From: Planomicrobium soli
Lineage (GTDB): Bacteria > Bacillota > Bacilli > Bacillales_A > Planococcaceae
NCBI RefSeq assembly: GCF_003014655.1
Contig: NZ_PYAT01000006.1
Span: forward strand, 124,001 to 188,000
Length of the DNA stretch: 64,000 bases
Reading direction: 5' to 3'
In this document: positions 17,648-26,900 of the stretch, one piece after another
Position numbering within the stretch: position 1 is the first letter of the stretch
How the letters are laid out: each line of letters starts with the position of its first letter
Made by a program: the position numbers and the translations under genes
The notes under the pieces: generated by a model
Database searches by the model: none
Seen by the model: the letters and a program-made list of their open reading frames with translations, nothing else
What the model was told of the DNA's origin: nothing

Positions 17648-17696
17648 AAAAGGCAAGAGCGAAATTAGTTTTATAATTTCGCTCTTGCCTTTTATT
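17648..17696 (+). terminator. terminator of the lysine-transporter operon
   Basis: AAAAGGCAAGAGCGAAATTA pairs perfectly with its complement starting at TAATTTCGC around GTTTTA, then TTTTATTTTG. It is a ~19-bp stem. Confidence 0.9.
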
Positions 17697-17850
17697 TTGT
17701 TATACGTGTATTCCCGATTTGTTTTCAAAGCAACTCCTTACAAAGGGAATGATAATATAACTGTGTATGTATAAATATGCAAATAGATATAGTCGAAATT
17801 CCCAATTTAGTTGTCCTGTCTATTTTTTTAAAAAGAATAACGGAACACAA

Positions 17851-17879
17851 TTGACTAAAAATTCTTATTAGTGCATAAT
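17851..17879 (+). promoter_or_regulatory. sigma-A promoter of proBA
   Basis: TTGACT (17851-17856) and CATAAT (17874-17879) are 17 nt apart, about 95 nt before proB. I looked for a T-box in this leader and found none of its landmarks. Confidence 0.6.
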
Positions 17880-17974
17880 GATACAATATTATTGGAAAAA
17901 TCGTTAGTGGTTTTAGAAAAAAGAAGCACGGCTTTAAAGTATGGTACCGATAAAAATTGGGTGGTGACCAGTAC

Positions 17975-18790
17975 GTGGAAAAAAAGAGACTTGTGGTGAA
18001 GATAGGAAGCAGCTCGTTGATCGATGACAAAGGCGGACTTTCTATGGTGAAGTTGCGGGAACATGTGGGAGCGCTTGCCCGCTTGAAACAGGATGGGCAT
18101 GAAGTGATTTTGGTTTCTTCTGGAGCGGTAGCAGCCGGCCTTACGGATCTTGGCTACTTGTCACGTCCAGCAACAATTGAAGGAAAACAAGCGGCTGCAG
18201 CGGTAGGCCAAGGGCTCTTGTTGCAAGGCTACACAGAAGAGTTCAAGAAGCATAGCATTGTAGCGGCTCAATTGCTGCTGACAAAACAAAACATTTTATA
18301 CAGCGACCAATCTCAAAATGCCAAAGCAACGTTATGTGAATTGATGAAACGTGATGTGCTTCCGGTCATCAACGAGAATGATTCTGTATCAATTGAAGGG
18401 TTGACGTTCGGAGACAATGACATGCTATCGGCGCTGGTCAGCGGATTGGTTCAAGCAGATTTTTTAATAATTCTTACAGACATTAACGGCATTTACAAGC
18501 AAAATCCGCGAACGAATCCAAATGCCCAGAAGTATGATTTTCTTCCTAACATTTCGGCAGAACTGATTAACACCACTTCATCAGAAGGTTCAACAGTTGG
18601 TACAGGCGGTATGAAATCGAAAATAGAAGCGGCCCGGACAGCCTTGAATTCAAATGTTTCGGTATTTATTGGAACAGGAAATGGGGACGAAAAGTTGATT
18701 GATATACTGATCGGAAAAGGAAATGGCACGTATATCGGCAGTCTTCCTAACGTGGTTGGGACTTTTAAAACAGCAGCAGGCCTTAAATGA
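17975..18790 (+). CDS. proB: glutamate 5-kinase (PUA-less form)
   Basis: The chosen start is the GTG at 17975, 7 nt after GGTGGTGA, giving 271 residues. A TTG further upstream at 17957 has no site. The amino-acid kinase fold is clear: [31 protein letters not shown] and GTGGMKSKI. It phosphorylates L-glutamate, the first step of proline synthesis, and is feedback-inhibited by proline in the family. The usual C-terminal PUA domain (~100 residues, present in B. subtilis ProB) is absent. Only 50 nt separate it from proA, so no remnant exists. Confidence 0.93.
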   Translation: MEKKRLVVKIGSSSLIDDKGGLSMVKLREHVGALARLKQDGHEVILVSSGAVAAGLTDLGYLSRPATIEGKQAAAAVGQGLLLQGYTEEFKKHSIVAAQLLLTKQNILYSDQSQNAKATLCELMKRDVLPVINENDSVSIEGLTFGDNDMLSALVSGLVQADFLIILTDINGIYKQNPRTNPNAQKYDFLPNISAELINTTSSEGSTVGTGGMKSKIEAARTALNSNVSVFIGTGNGDEKLIDILIGKGNGTYIGSLPNVVGTFKTAAGLK

Positions 18791-18840
18791 TTCGGTCAGT
18801 TACACGGCAGAATAAAAGAAAAGATGGAGGGGTTTAAAGA

Positions 18841-20112
18841 ATGAGTGGAACGATCGAAGTTGTACAATCCAGTGAGTTGGTACAGAAAGCCCGGCAGGCT
18901 AAAGCGGCGGCTTCAGCATTGGGGAAAATGACGACCGAACAAAAAAATAAAGCCCTTGAATTGATTTCAACCCAATTATTAGAAGAACAAAAATTCATAT
19001 TGGCTGAAAACAGCAAGGACTTAATTATTGGTAAAGATAACGGAATGAATGATTCTTTATTGGATCGTTTGAAGTTGGATGAAAAGCGTTTAAAAGAAAT
19101 GGCAGATGCTTTGATTCTTCTGACCGAACTAATTGATCCGGTAGGAGAAGTTTTGGAACAATGGGAACGGCCGAATGGTCTTGATATTTCAACAGTACGG
19201 GTGCCCCTTGGTGTAGTTGGAATGATTTACGAAGCAAGACCAAATGTAACTGTTGATGCCACAAGCTTATGCCTAAAGACGGGTAATGCGGTTCTGCTTC
19301 GCGGCAGTTCCACAGCTATTCATTCAAACAAAGCACTTGTTCAAGTGATTCACCATGCACTTGAAAAAAGCGATTTACCAATTGAGGCAGTACAGCTTCT
19401 AGAAGACACTAGCCGGGAAACAGCATCGGAGATGTTCAAGCTAAACGACTACTTGGATGTACTGATTCCACGAGGCGGAGCCAAGCTGATTCAAACGGTT
19501 GTGAAAAACGCGACAGTGCCGGTTTTGGAGACAGGGGCAGGCAATTGCCATATCTTCATAGATGAAACCGCTGATCCAGGGATGGCGATCAACATTGCCA
19601 TCAATGCAAAAACACAAAGGCCATCCGTCTGCAATGCTTGTGAAAGCATAATTGTACAGAAAAACTGGGCGGATGATCACCTCCAGGAATTGGTTAAGGC
19701 CCTTCAGGAAAAGGGCGTTCAAATTCATGGAGATGCATTTGTTCAACAAGGTGGAAATCAGATTATTCCCGCTGGAGAGGAAGATTGGGGAACTGAATAT
19801 TTGGATTTGGAAGTCGCCATAAAAGTTGTAGAAACGGTTGATGAGGCTATTACCCACATCAATCAGTATGGAACTAAACATTCAGAAGCGATTATTTCAG
19901 CCTCAAATGAAAATGTAGAGAAGTTTTTCATGGAAGTTGATGCAGCTGCCGTTTATCATAACGCCTCTACCCGTTTTACAGATGGGTTTGAATTCGGGTT
20001 TGGAGCTGAAATCGGTATCAGTACCCAAAAGCTTCATGCACGCGGACCAATGGGATTGCCTGCATTAACATCGACTAAATATGTTGTCAGAGGCACTGGG
20101 CAAATAAAATAA
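18841..20112 (+). CDS. proA: glutamate-5-semialdehyde dehydrogenase (gamma-glutamyl phosphate reductase)
   Basis: The 423-residue protein is a full-length ProA of the aldehyde-dehydrogenase superfamily. Landmarks are [20 protein letters not shown], the LIPRGG motif, the catalytic cysteine in [10 protein letters not shown], and the C-terminal [21 protein letters not shown] block. It reduces gamma-glutamyl phosphate with NADPH to glutamate semialdehyde, which cyclises to pyrroline-5-carboxylate. Co-transcribed with proB 50 nt upstream. proC is not in the window. Confidence 0.96.
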   Translation: MSGTIEVVQSSELVQKARQAKAAASALGKMTTEQKNKALELISTQLLEEQKFILAENSKDLIIGKDNGMNDSLLDRLKLDEKRLKEMADALILLTELIDPVGEVLEQWERPNGLDISTVRVPLGVVGMIYEARPNVTVDATSLCLKTGNAVLLRGSSTAIHSNKALVQVIHHALEKSDLPIEAVQLLEDTSRETASEMFKLNDYLDVLIPRGGAKLIQTVVKNATVPVLETGAGNCHIFIDETADPGMAINIAINAKTQRPSVCNACESIIVQKNWADDHLQELVKALQEKGVQIHGDAFVQQGGNQIIPAGEEDWGTEYLDLEVAIKVVETVDEAITHINQYGTKHSEAIISASNENVEKFFMEVDAAAVYHNASTRFTDGFEFGFGAEIGISTQKLHARGPMGLPALTSTKYVVRGTGQIK

Positions 20113-20118
20113 TGGAGT

Positions 20119-20169
20119 TAAAAAGCTATGCGGCGATTGTTAATTAATTTAGCCCATAGCTTTTTTTTT
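20119..20169 (+). terminator. terminator of proBA
   Basis: AAAGCTATG and CATAGCTTT pair, with an inner GGC/GCC, followed by nine T. Confidence 0.8.
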
Positions 20170-20244
20170 GCATAAAAAGTGTAAAAATTTAAACATATTA
20201 CGATAAATAGGTAATTATAATTATGAAATAATTGGGAAAGTATA

Positions 20245-20274
20245 TAGACTATAAGCTCACTATTGACTTATAAT
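20245..20274 (+). promoter_or_regulatory. candidate sigma-A promoter of the c-di-GMP riboswitch gene
   Basis: TAGACT (20245-20250) and TATAAT (20269-20274) are 18 nt apart. The start would be near 20281, just before the aptamer. Confidence 0.5.
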
Positions 20275-20290
20275 GAAAAAAATCTAGAAA

Positions 20291-20370
20291 AAGGCAAACT
20301 TCTCCGAAAGGGAAGGACGCAAAGCTATGAGCCTAAACGTTTTCTAAACGCATGGTTGTCAAGTTGCCTG
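20291..20370 (+). ncRNA. c-di-GMP-I riboswitch (GEMM)
   Basis: The RNA has the GEMM-I landmarks in order: AAGGCAAAC, CTCCGAAAGGGA (tetraloop receptor hairpin), GGACGCAAAGC, GAGCCTAAAC, a variable second hairpin with GCATGGTTGTC, and closing GTTGCC. P1 is GGCAA/TTGCC (20293-20297 with 20364-20368). It lies 43 nt before the coding start of a secreted protein. The window also encodes three c-di-GMP synthases and one EAL protein. Confidence 0.9.
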
Positions 20371-20404
20371 GGCTTCTATTGTGAGCCAAGGTTACAATAG
20401 GAGG
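20371..20404 (+). promoter_or_regulatory. expression platform of the c-di-GMP riboswitch
   Basis: CTATTGT (20376-20382) is perfectly complementary to ACAATAG (20394-20400), whose last two bases are part of the AGGAGG ribosome site. An alternative helix GGCTT/GAGCC (20371-20375 with 20383-20387) puts CTATTGT in its loop and excludes the first helix. This suggests control of translation initiation by switching between the two. Confidence 0.55.
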
Positions 20405-20412
20405 AAATAGTG

Positions 20413-21285
20413 ATGATGAAAAAATTACTGATGGCGGGTGTGGTGCTATTGTTCTTATTTAGCCAAAACACTGGGAATGCAGAAGCAGCGGATCGCAATG
20501 TCCGGGCAACTTGGTTATGGAATCCATGGATGATCTATAGCGATGAGGCCGGTACTCTTGCATTTTTGGAAAGTAAAGGAGTCAATAAAGTATATGTTCA
20601 AATTGATGCTGATATTCCATCGTCAGTGTATCGCAGCTTTATTGAAAAAGCAGGAGCAAAAGGAATGCGTATATTTGCACTAGACGGCGCTCCTGGCTGG
20701 GTCGCTCCAAAAGGCGCAATTGCTCAAGACCAATTAATGGCTTGGGTTAAAACTTATCAAACTGGCTCAACTGCCAAGCAAAAATTCGCTGGTATCCATT
20801 TGGATGTGGAACCATACTTATACAGCGGTTGGAACACTAACCGGGCAGCAACTGTCAAAGCATATCAAGATTTATTGACCAAAGCGAAGAACAGCGCAAC
20901 TACACTTAAGCTTCCTTTAGAAGCGGACCTTCCTTTCTGGTTTGATGAAATTTCTTACAAAAATACTTACGGGAAAGGCGTTCTTGCTGAATGGGTAATC
21001 GCAAAAACAGATAGTGTCAGCATTATGTCTTACCGGGATACAGCCCCTTTTATTATTGACCTTGTTAAAAATGAACTTGCTTATGGGCAAAAGTATGGAA
21101 AAACAGTTGTTGTCGGAGTTGAAACAGATCAAACCGATGAAGGAAGTTCCATCTCTTTCTATGAAGAAGGGGAAGCGTTTATGAACCAGCAGCTTTCCAT
21201 CGTTACCAACCACTATTCAAGCCATCCAGGATTTGGCGGCATTGCAATTCACCATGTCGATAGCTGGAAAACGATGGCTCCGTAA
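20413..21285 (+). CDS. secreted TIM-barrel glycoside-hydrolase-like protein
   Basis: Of the tandem GTG-ATG-ATG starts, ATG 20413 is best placed, 8 nt after AGGAGG, giving 290 residues. A Sec signal peptide ends near GNAEA-A (residue ~25). The mature part reads as an alternating beta/alpha barrel: GVNKVYVQIDAD, GMRIFALDG, FAGIHLDVEPY, LEADLPFW, SVSIMSYRD, VVVGVET and FGGIAIHHVDSW. The LDVEP strand-4 motif resembles the DxE of family-18-like and PgaB-like barrels. I cannot assign a substrate; cutting or modifying a surface glycan is the likeliest role. It is controlled by a c-di-GMP riboswitch and ended by its own terminator. Confidence 0.75.
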   Translation: MMKKLLMAGVVLLFLFSQNTGNAEAADRNVRATWLWNPWMIYSDEAGTLAFLESKGVNKVYVQIDADIPSSVYRSFIEKAGAKGMRIFALDGAPGWVAPKGAIAQDQLMAWVKTYQTGSTAKQKFAGIHLDVEPYLYSGWNTNRAATVKAYQDLLTKAKNSATTLKLPLEADLPFWFDEISYKNTYGKGVLAEWVIAKTDSVSIMSYRDTAPFIIDLVKNELAYGQKYGKTVVVGVETDQTDEGSSISFYEEGEAFMNQQLSIVTNHYSSHPGFGGIAIHHVDSWKTMAP

Positions 21286-21299
21286 AGATAAATTTTAAA

Positions 21300-21338
21300 A
21301 ACAGTGCATGTCCGATGGGACAGCATTGTTTTTTTTTA
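21300..21338 (+). terminator. terminator of the riboswitch-controlled gene
   Basis: ACAGTGC...GTCC pairs with GGAC...GCATTGT (one G-U and a small internal loop), followed by nine T. It separates this gene from the HEAT/glycosyltransferase pair, though read-through is possible. Confidence 0.75.
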
Positions 21339-21472
21339 GGTAATTTTCCATTAAAATATACTCATTATTTCGAGTAAATGATAAACTAAATTTTTATCGT
21401 GTTTAGCAATTTTCAAATTCAGGAAAAACAGAGTATGTTAGTCAAAATTTTAATCGGAACGGGGGTTAGCCG

Positions 21473-22519
21473 GTGCTGGAATTATTTATATGGTTAGTTG
21501 TAGGTTTGCTTGGAGCACAATTGCTTATATTATTTTGTTTAATTTTATGGAAAGCAAGAACAATAAGCCATGAGAACAATATAGACGAAATTATAAATTC
21601 ATTAAAACCTCAATTTATCGATTACCTTGAAGGAAGACGTCCTTCTGAACCAAACTTGCCGAAAAGCAAAAACACGCAAGCTGTAATCATGGAAAAAATG
21701 CTGGATGAATTTTATAGCGACAGCTATGGCAATCTAGAAGAGCGGAAGCTGAACCAATTGGCGGAAAAATACTTAGCAGCCCATTATCGCAAAACATTAA
21801 AAAGAGGAACATGGGCGGAACGAATCAATGCTTTGTATTTCATAGAAGACTTCTATTTGGTTTCATTACGGGAAGATGCCTATCAGCATTTTCTGAAATT
21901 GAAGAAACAGGATGAGGAATTCCGACAATGCTTACGGGTATGCGCTTCTTTGCAAGAAGAACGGATCTTACCGGTCATTACTGAGAAAGAAGGGCTGTCG
22001 ACCGGATTTATCAAAGAGCTATTGTTCCGATTGAATGAAAGTTTGATGGGAAAAATCTTAGAAAAAATCGAAAACAACAACGATATAGCTGAAAATGTTC
22101 TATTTGCTTTTATTACATTTAACGGCGAGCAAAAAAACGAACCGTTTTTCTCTTTCGTGGAGAATAAAATATTTGATGAACGAAAAGAAGTTCGCTTGAA
22201 AGCTTTGAACAGTTTGTGCAATTACGGAAAAGTTTCGAATCCTTCTATATTGGATGCTTTTTTTACTTCATCTTATTGGGAAGAGAGAATGTATGCAGCA
22301 AAGTTAACAGGAGCATGCAGCCTTCCTCAATATAAACAGGCCTTGTTGGAATTGCTTTCCGATCCTGTCTGGTGGGTTCGTTTTGCCGCAGCGGAAAATA
22401 TCAAAACCTTCCCGGATGGCGAAGCTTTGCTTAGGCAAGTTGCGCTATGGGATGAGGATGCTTATTCCCGAGACATTGCAAAACATATGTTGACGAGAAA
22501 AGGGGGAATAGGTGCATGA
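21473..22519 (+). CDS. membrane-anchored HEAT-repeat protein
   Basis: The 348-residue protein starts at a GTG behind GGGGGTT. Residues ~1-26 form one membrane helix. The rest is cytosolic and helical, with HEAT-like repeats best seen in the last 150 residues: FDERKEVRLKALNSLCNYG, YWEERMYAAKLTGACS and DPVWWVRFAAAENI. HEAT arrays are protein-docking scaffolds. Its stop overlaps the start of the glycosyltransferase by 4 nt (ATGA), so the two are translationally coupled. I infer that it holds or regulates the synthase at the membrane. No named family is recognised. Confidence 0.75.
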   Translation: MLELFIWLVVGLLGAQLLILFCLILWKARTISHENNIDEIINSLKPQFIDYLEGRRPSEPNLPKSKNTQAVIMEKMLDEFYSDSYGNLEERKLNQLAEKYLAAHYRKTLKRGTWAERINALYFIEDFYLVSLREDAYQHFLKLKKQDEEFRQCLRVCASLQEERILPVITEKEGLSTGFIKELLFRLNESLMGKILEKIENNNDIAENVLFAFITFNGEQKNEPFFSFVENKIFDERKEVRLKALNSLCNYGKVSNPSILDAFFTSSYWEERMYAAKLTGACSLPQYKQALLELLSDPVWWVRFAAAENIKTFPDGEALLRQVALWDEDAYSRDIAKHMLTRKGGIGA

Positions 22520-23934
22520 GCAGCAACTTCTTAACTGTGTTGATTGAATTTATCTCGTGGGGAATCATTTTTTACATGATATCGGCTGGGCTGATTTATG
22601 TCATGCTTTTTCTGGTCGCGAGCCCCCGTATAAAAAAAGAGAAAAAGCTAAGCCGGCATGAACAAATCGAAGAACTTTCAATCAATAAGGATACCTACCC
22701 CATTTCGATTTTAGTTCCTGCCTATAACGAAGAAGCAGGAGTTGTCAGTACGGTCCGCTCTTTATTGTCGTTAAATTATCCTCAATATGAAATTATTGTA
22801 GTAAACGATGGATCAACCGATCGAACGAGCGAAAAAGTGATTTCACAGTTTCAAATGGAACCCATTGAATTGGCGCTCCGTACATATTTTAAAACTGGGG
22901 AAATTACGCGGGCTTACCGGTCCGCTCTTCATCCGGAATTGTTTTTAATCGAAAAAGTAAATGGCGGAAAAGCGGATGCCTTGAACGCAGGAATAAATTT
23001 TTCTCGTTATCCTTATTTTTCAGCTATTGATGGCGATTCAATCCTAGAACAAGATGCTCTTCTAAAAACAATGAAACCGATCGTCGATTCTGCGGGGCGC
23101 GTGACAGCAACTGGCGGAACCGTAAGAATCGCAAACGGCTGTAAAATAAACAAAGGTGTCATTGAACGGGTGTCGCTGCCGCATAAACCATTAGAGATTA
23201 TGCAGATTATCGAATATTTCCGGGCGTTTTTAATAGGCCGCCTTGGCTTCAGCCGCATCAATATCCTGCTGATCATTTCCGGTGCGTTTGGCGTATTTGA
23301 AAAAAGCCGGGTTATTAAAGTCGGAGGATATAAAACAGATACAGTGGGAGAGGATATGGAACTCATTGTCCGGCTGCACCGGTCAATCAAAGATGAAAAA
23401 TCAAAGCAGCGGATTGAATATATCCAGGATCCGGTATGTTGGACAGAAGCGCCAAGTACTGTTGCTTCACTTCGCGCACAGCGCATTCGCTGGCAAAGAG
23501 GGCTGGCGGAAACTTTGTGGACGCATAGAAAGATGTTATTTAATCCGAAGTACAGAGGCATCGGCCTTTTCTCTTTCCCTTATTACCTGTTCGTCGAACT
23601 GCTGAGTGCAGTGTTTGAGGTGTTAGGCTACTTTATCATAATTGGCGGGTTGGCTTTTTCGTTCATCGACCCGGATATTGCGTTAGTAATGTTTTTGGTG
23701 ATGGTCCTCTATGGTTCCTTATTGTCTTCCTTAGCTGTTCTATTGGAAGAATGGACCTATCACAAATATCCTACTGTAGGGAGTATCGTCGTTTTGTATC
23801 TGTATGCACTGACAGAAACTTTCTGGTATCGAATCTTAATGAATGTGTGGCGGGTCAAGGGCCTGTTTTATGCATTCAAGAAAAAGTCGGTATGGGGCAA
23901 TATGGAACGCAAAGGCGTTTTCTCAGAAGATTAA
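22516..23934 (+). CDS. processive family-2 glycosyltransferase, membrane-embedded
   Basis: The 472-residue protein has one N-terminal membrane helix (~10-34), a cytosolic GT-A domain, and three to four C-terminal helices (~360-445). This is the layout of PgaC/IcaA, hyaluronan and cellulose synthases. Catalytic motifs are intact: VPAYNEEAG (68-75), VNDGSTDRT, GGKADALNAG, DGD (172-174), GEDME with the base Asp280, and QRIRW (322-326), the mark of processive enzymes. It should polymerise a UDP-sugar and push the chain through the membrane. The polymer is unknown. It is coupled to the HEAT gene. Confidence 0.9.
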   Translation: MSSNFLTVLIEFISWGIIFYMISAGLIYVMLFLVASPRIKKEKKLSRHEQIEELSINKDTYPISILVPAYNEEAGVVSTVRSLLSLNYPQYEIIVVNDGSTDRTSEKVISQFQMEPIELALRTYFKTGEITRAYRSALHPELFLIEKVNGGKADALNAGINFSRYPYFSAIDGDSILEQDALLKTMKPIVDSAGRVTATGGTVRIANGCKINKGVIERVSLPHKPLEIMQIIEYFRAFLIGRLGFSRINILLIISGAFGVFEKSRVIKVGGYKTDTVGEDMELIVRLHRSIKDEKSKQRIEYIQDPVCWTEAPSTVASLRAQRIRWQRGLAETLWTHRKMLFNPKYRGIGLFSFPYYLFVELLSAVFEVLGYFIIIGGLAFSFIDPDIALVMFLVMVLYGSLLSSLAVLLEEWTYHKYPTVGSIVVLYLYALTETFWYRILMNVWRVKGLFYAFKKKSVWGNMERKGVFSED

Positions 23935-23966
23935 AAAAGGAAGCCTATTTCTAGGCTTCCTTTTTT
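23933..23966. terminator. bidirectional terminator between convergent glycan genes
   Basis: AAAAAAGGAAGCCTA and TAGGCTTCCTTTTTT form a perfect 15-bp stem around TTTC. It serves the glycosyltransferase (+) and the 1079-residue gene (-). Confidence 0.9.
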
Positions 23967-23972
23967 ATTGAT

Positions 23973-26900
23973 TTATTCAGTTTCACCAAATGTTTTTTGC
24001 AAAATGTAGTAAGACTGTTTTAACCGTTCTTCTGAGTCCGGCAGGTTCCATTTATCCCATGTATAGCGAGCCGGTTGTTCCGCTTCAAACGCTTCAGAAA
24101 CTTTTCCGTCTTTACTGGATAAGCTGGCTGCCACGTTTATGCCTTCAATGGTGGCAGAAGACTCCAGGCCGTCTTTTTGCAGGTCTCCGATAAATTCGCG
24201 TTGGCTCGGGTCTTTTGCATTGAGCAGCATCCATGGAATCCGGATTTCCAAAATACCGGTTTCTTTTGAAAAGTAATAGTCATTCAAGGAATCGTATTCC
24301 TTGTCTTCAGGGTTGGCGATGCCAAACTGCAATTTTCCTGTTTCATAAGATTCAAAAGGAAGAATTTCCCCCGTATCCGGCCGCCTAACTTCTTTGTTCA
24401 AAGCCAATCGGATTGGATGGAAAGTGGCATCGATGTTTTCTTTTGCTTTGGGAATCATCTTCAACTGATTGTAATAATCAAAATAGAAGCTGTCATAATT
24501 TCCTGCAACGAATAGATTTGCTTGTTCTTCGCCTTTGATTTTCAGATGGAAGTCTGCAGAAAAATCCGCTCCAGGCATAGAATCTACAACTATCCCTTTA
24601 TCGCCTCGAATATTAAAGTAGGCGTTAAAATCCTGATTTCCCCACCAATCGGTATCAGCAGGGTCGAATTCAGCTTTTAAGTAAACATAGCGTTCGTCTG
24701 AATCCATAGATAATGTTTTCATAGTGCCAGACTCTTTTTCGTACAGAAGCTGGCCGTCTTTCCAATCATCCTTGCCATCCACTTTCACCTTTAAGCGGTC
24801 AAAGCTGAGCAAGCCGAATTGCTGTTCATTGGTTTGGGCATTCGACCAAAACGGCCGCTGATCCGGATTATCGTAATCCATCGTATTCCAAGTCCGTTTA
24901 AACCATTCATCCTGCCAAGTGAATACCATTCCGCCAATCAAGCCTTCATGGAGAATATCTTCATATAAGCTGCTGACAATGTCTCCTTGTTGCTTCTCGG
25001 ATAAGAATCCTTGATTCCAACCAGAAGGGTTTTCATGGGTTTTTCCGCGCGATGCCGGAACCCCAAATTCAGCAACAAGAATCGGCATATCATGAGAAGC
25101 GTTCAAGTCTTTTAAATAACCCGCATAATTGTTTTTCTTGCCTCGATGATCGATGAATTCCGTGTAATCTTCTTCGAGGTTCATGAAGTCTGGATAATAA
25201 GGATAAACGTGATAGGAGGCGAACATGCCAGCTTTTTCAGTTTCGCCTTTCGCTTTTATATGGTTCGGGTCAACTGTCGCCAAATCTTCCTGTACACTTG
25301 GCTCTGCCGGATGTTCCAGATTGTCTGTTGTCGGCCAATTGGTGAAACTTAACGGCCGCATGCTCTGGTAGTTGCTTAATTCATAATCTGCAAGAACGTC
25401 CAATTGCTGGGCCAGCCAGTGTTCCATTGGATTGGCATTTTCGGTATAGACATGCTTTCCAGCGAAATCGCCTAAATTCGGATAGTCCTCATCCATTTGT
25501 GCAACTGTTAGTGGATACCATTCAATTCCGATCATCCATCCAATTACATACGGGGATATGTCGGTATTATAAGTACCGTAAGCATGCCCCGGTTCTTGTT
25601 CAACTTTGGCGTTTCCATGGACAACATCGACGACTTTTTTAATTTCCCTCTGGAAGGTCTCCGTAATCTCAGGAGTAAACGCATCCAGGGTTTCAACTAA
25701 AGGTTCTTCATCGATCCATATGCCGTGATACAAATAGAGCGGTTCTTCAGCTGTTGCGTTATAACGCGCTAAGGCATTATAAAAAGCGGGTGGGTGCAGC
25801 GTATAGACGCGAAGCGCGTTAGCGTTCATATCGCCAATGGCTTTAAACCAGCGATCGTATTCTTCATTTGAAATTGCAGCTTCGCCAGGAAAACTTCCCG
25901 GCTTGGCCATTCCCAAGTTGACGCCTTTGACCGTGAAAGGCTCCCACTTGCCATCTTTGTAAACTTCAAACTCCTGACCGTTTATTCGGGAAGGGTAGGA
26001 AATGCCATTACTTTCCGCTAGCGGCACTAGTGCTGTTTCATCTATAGATGATTTCGCATTTTCGTTTACCGGTTCCTTGGCGTAAGTATTTGCCAAGATG
26101 GTTTTCATCATCGGTGTATAGGTTTTCCAATAAAAATTGCTTTCTCCGCCAAGCGCTTCAAATGACAGGAACGAGCGGATATTCGCGAATGCCGCGTACC
26201 GATAAAAATTCGGCATATTGCCGACATCTACAAAATCTCCGGCAAAATAATAAACATTCGACTGAGCTTTTTGTTGGTAAAGAACCGCTGGAAAAGCTTC
26301 AGGAATGCCGGCTTCTTTTAGTTTGGCTGTTCCTGATTCCTTTAAATTCCACTGATAATCGGCGAGTACTTCCGCTTCTGGAGCGGCTTCATTTATGTCG
26401 AACCAATAATCGAAGGAAGGGCTTTTATCGAGCGAGAAGTGTTCCTGTCCTTTTTCAGTAAATGTAACATGCAATCCGCCGGGGCCGACTTCCCCTTGTT
26501 CTTCAGAAAGGACGACTACCGTCCCCTCGGCATCATTAACCAGAATAAAGCCGCCGCCTTCAAAGGACCAATCCTCGCCTTCTTCTTTTTCATAATTAGT
26601 AACAATCCATTGGGGCACTTCACCGGCGGAAAAGTCCAAATCCACAAAATGCCGGCCGCTCCAGCCGCTCCAGTCCAGTGCAAGAAAGTCAGTAATGTCT
26701 TTTCTGACATCTTCTGGCGTAGGGGAAGCGAACGTGTTGAATTCGACCACCAAGTCCGCGTTGTTTTCGTTCACTTGATTTTTAATGGCTTCCCATTCCT
26801 TCATTTCCAGGCCACCGTAAAGGAGGGAAGAAGAGCCAGGTTCTTTTTCTTCCTGTTGCCAAGGCAAATCTTCTTCATAGACGCCATATGTATCGGCAAG

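Noticed and set aside
17700-17974. T-box in the proBA leader
   Set aside because: T-box control of proBA is known in Bacillus, but no T-box sequence, specifier stem or terminator could be found; only a simple promoter is seen.
18791-18840. Frameshifted PUA domain after proB
   Set aside because: Only 50 nt separate proB and proA, too short to hold any PUA remnant.
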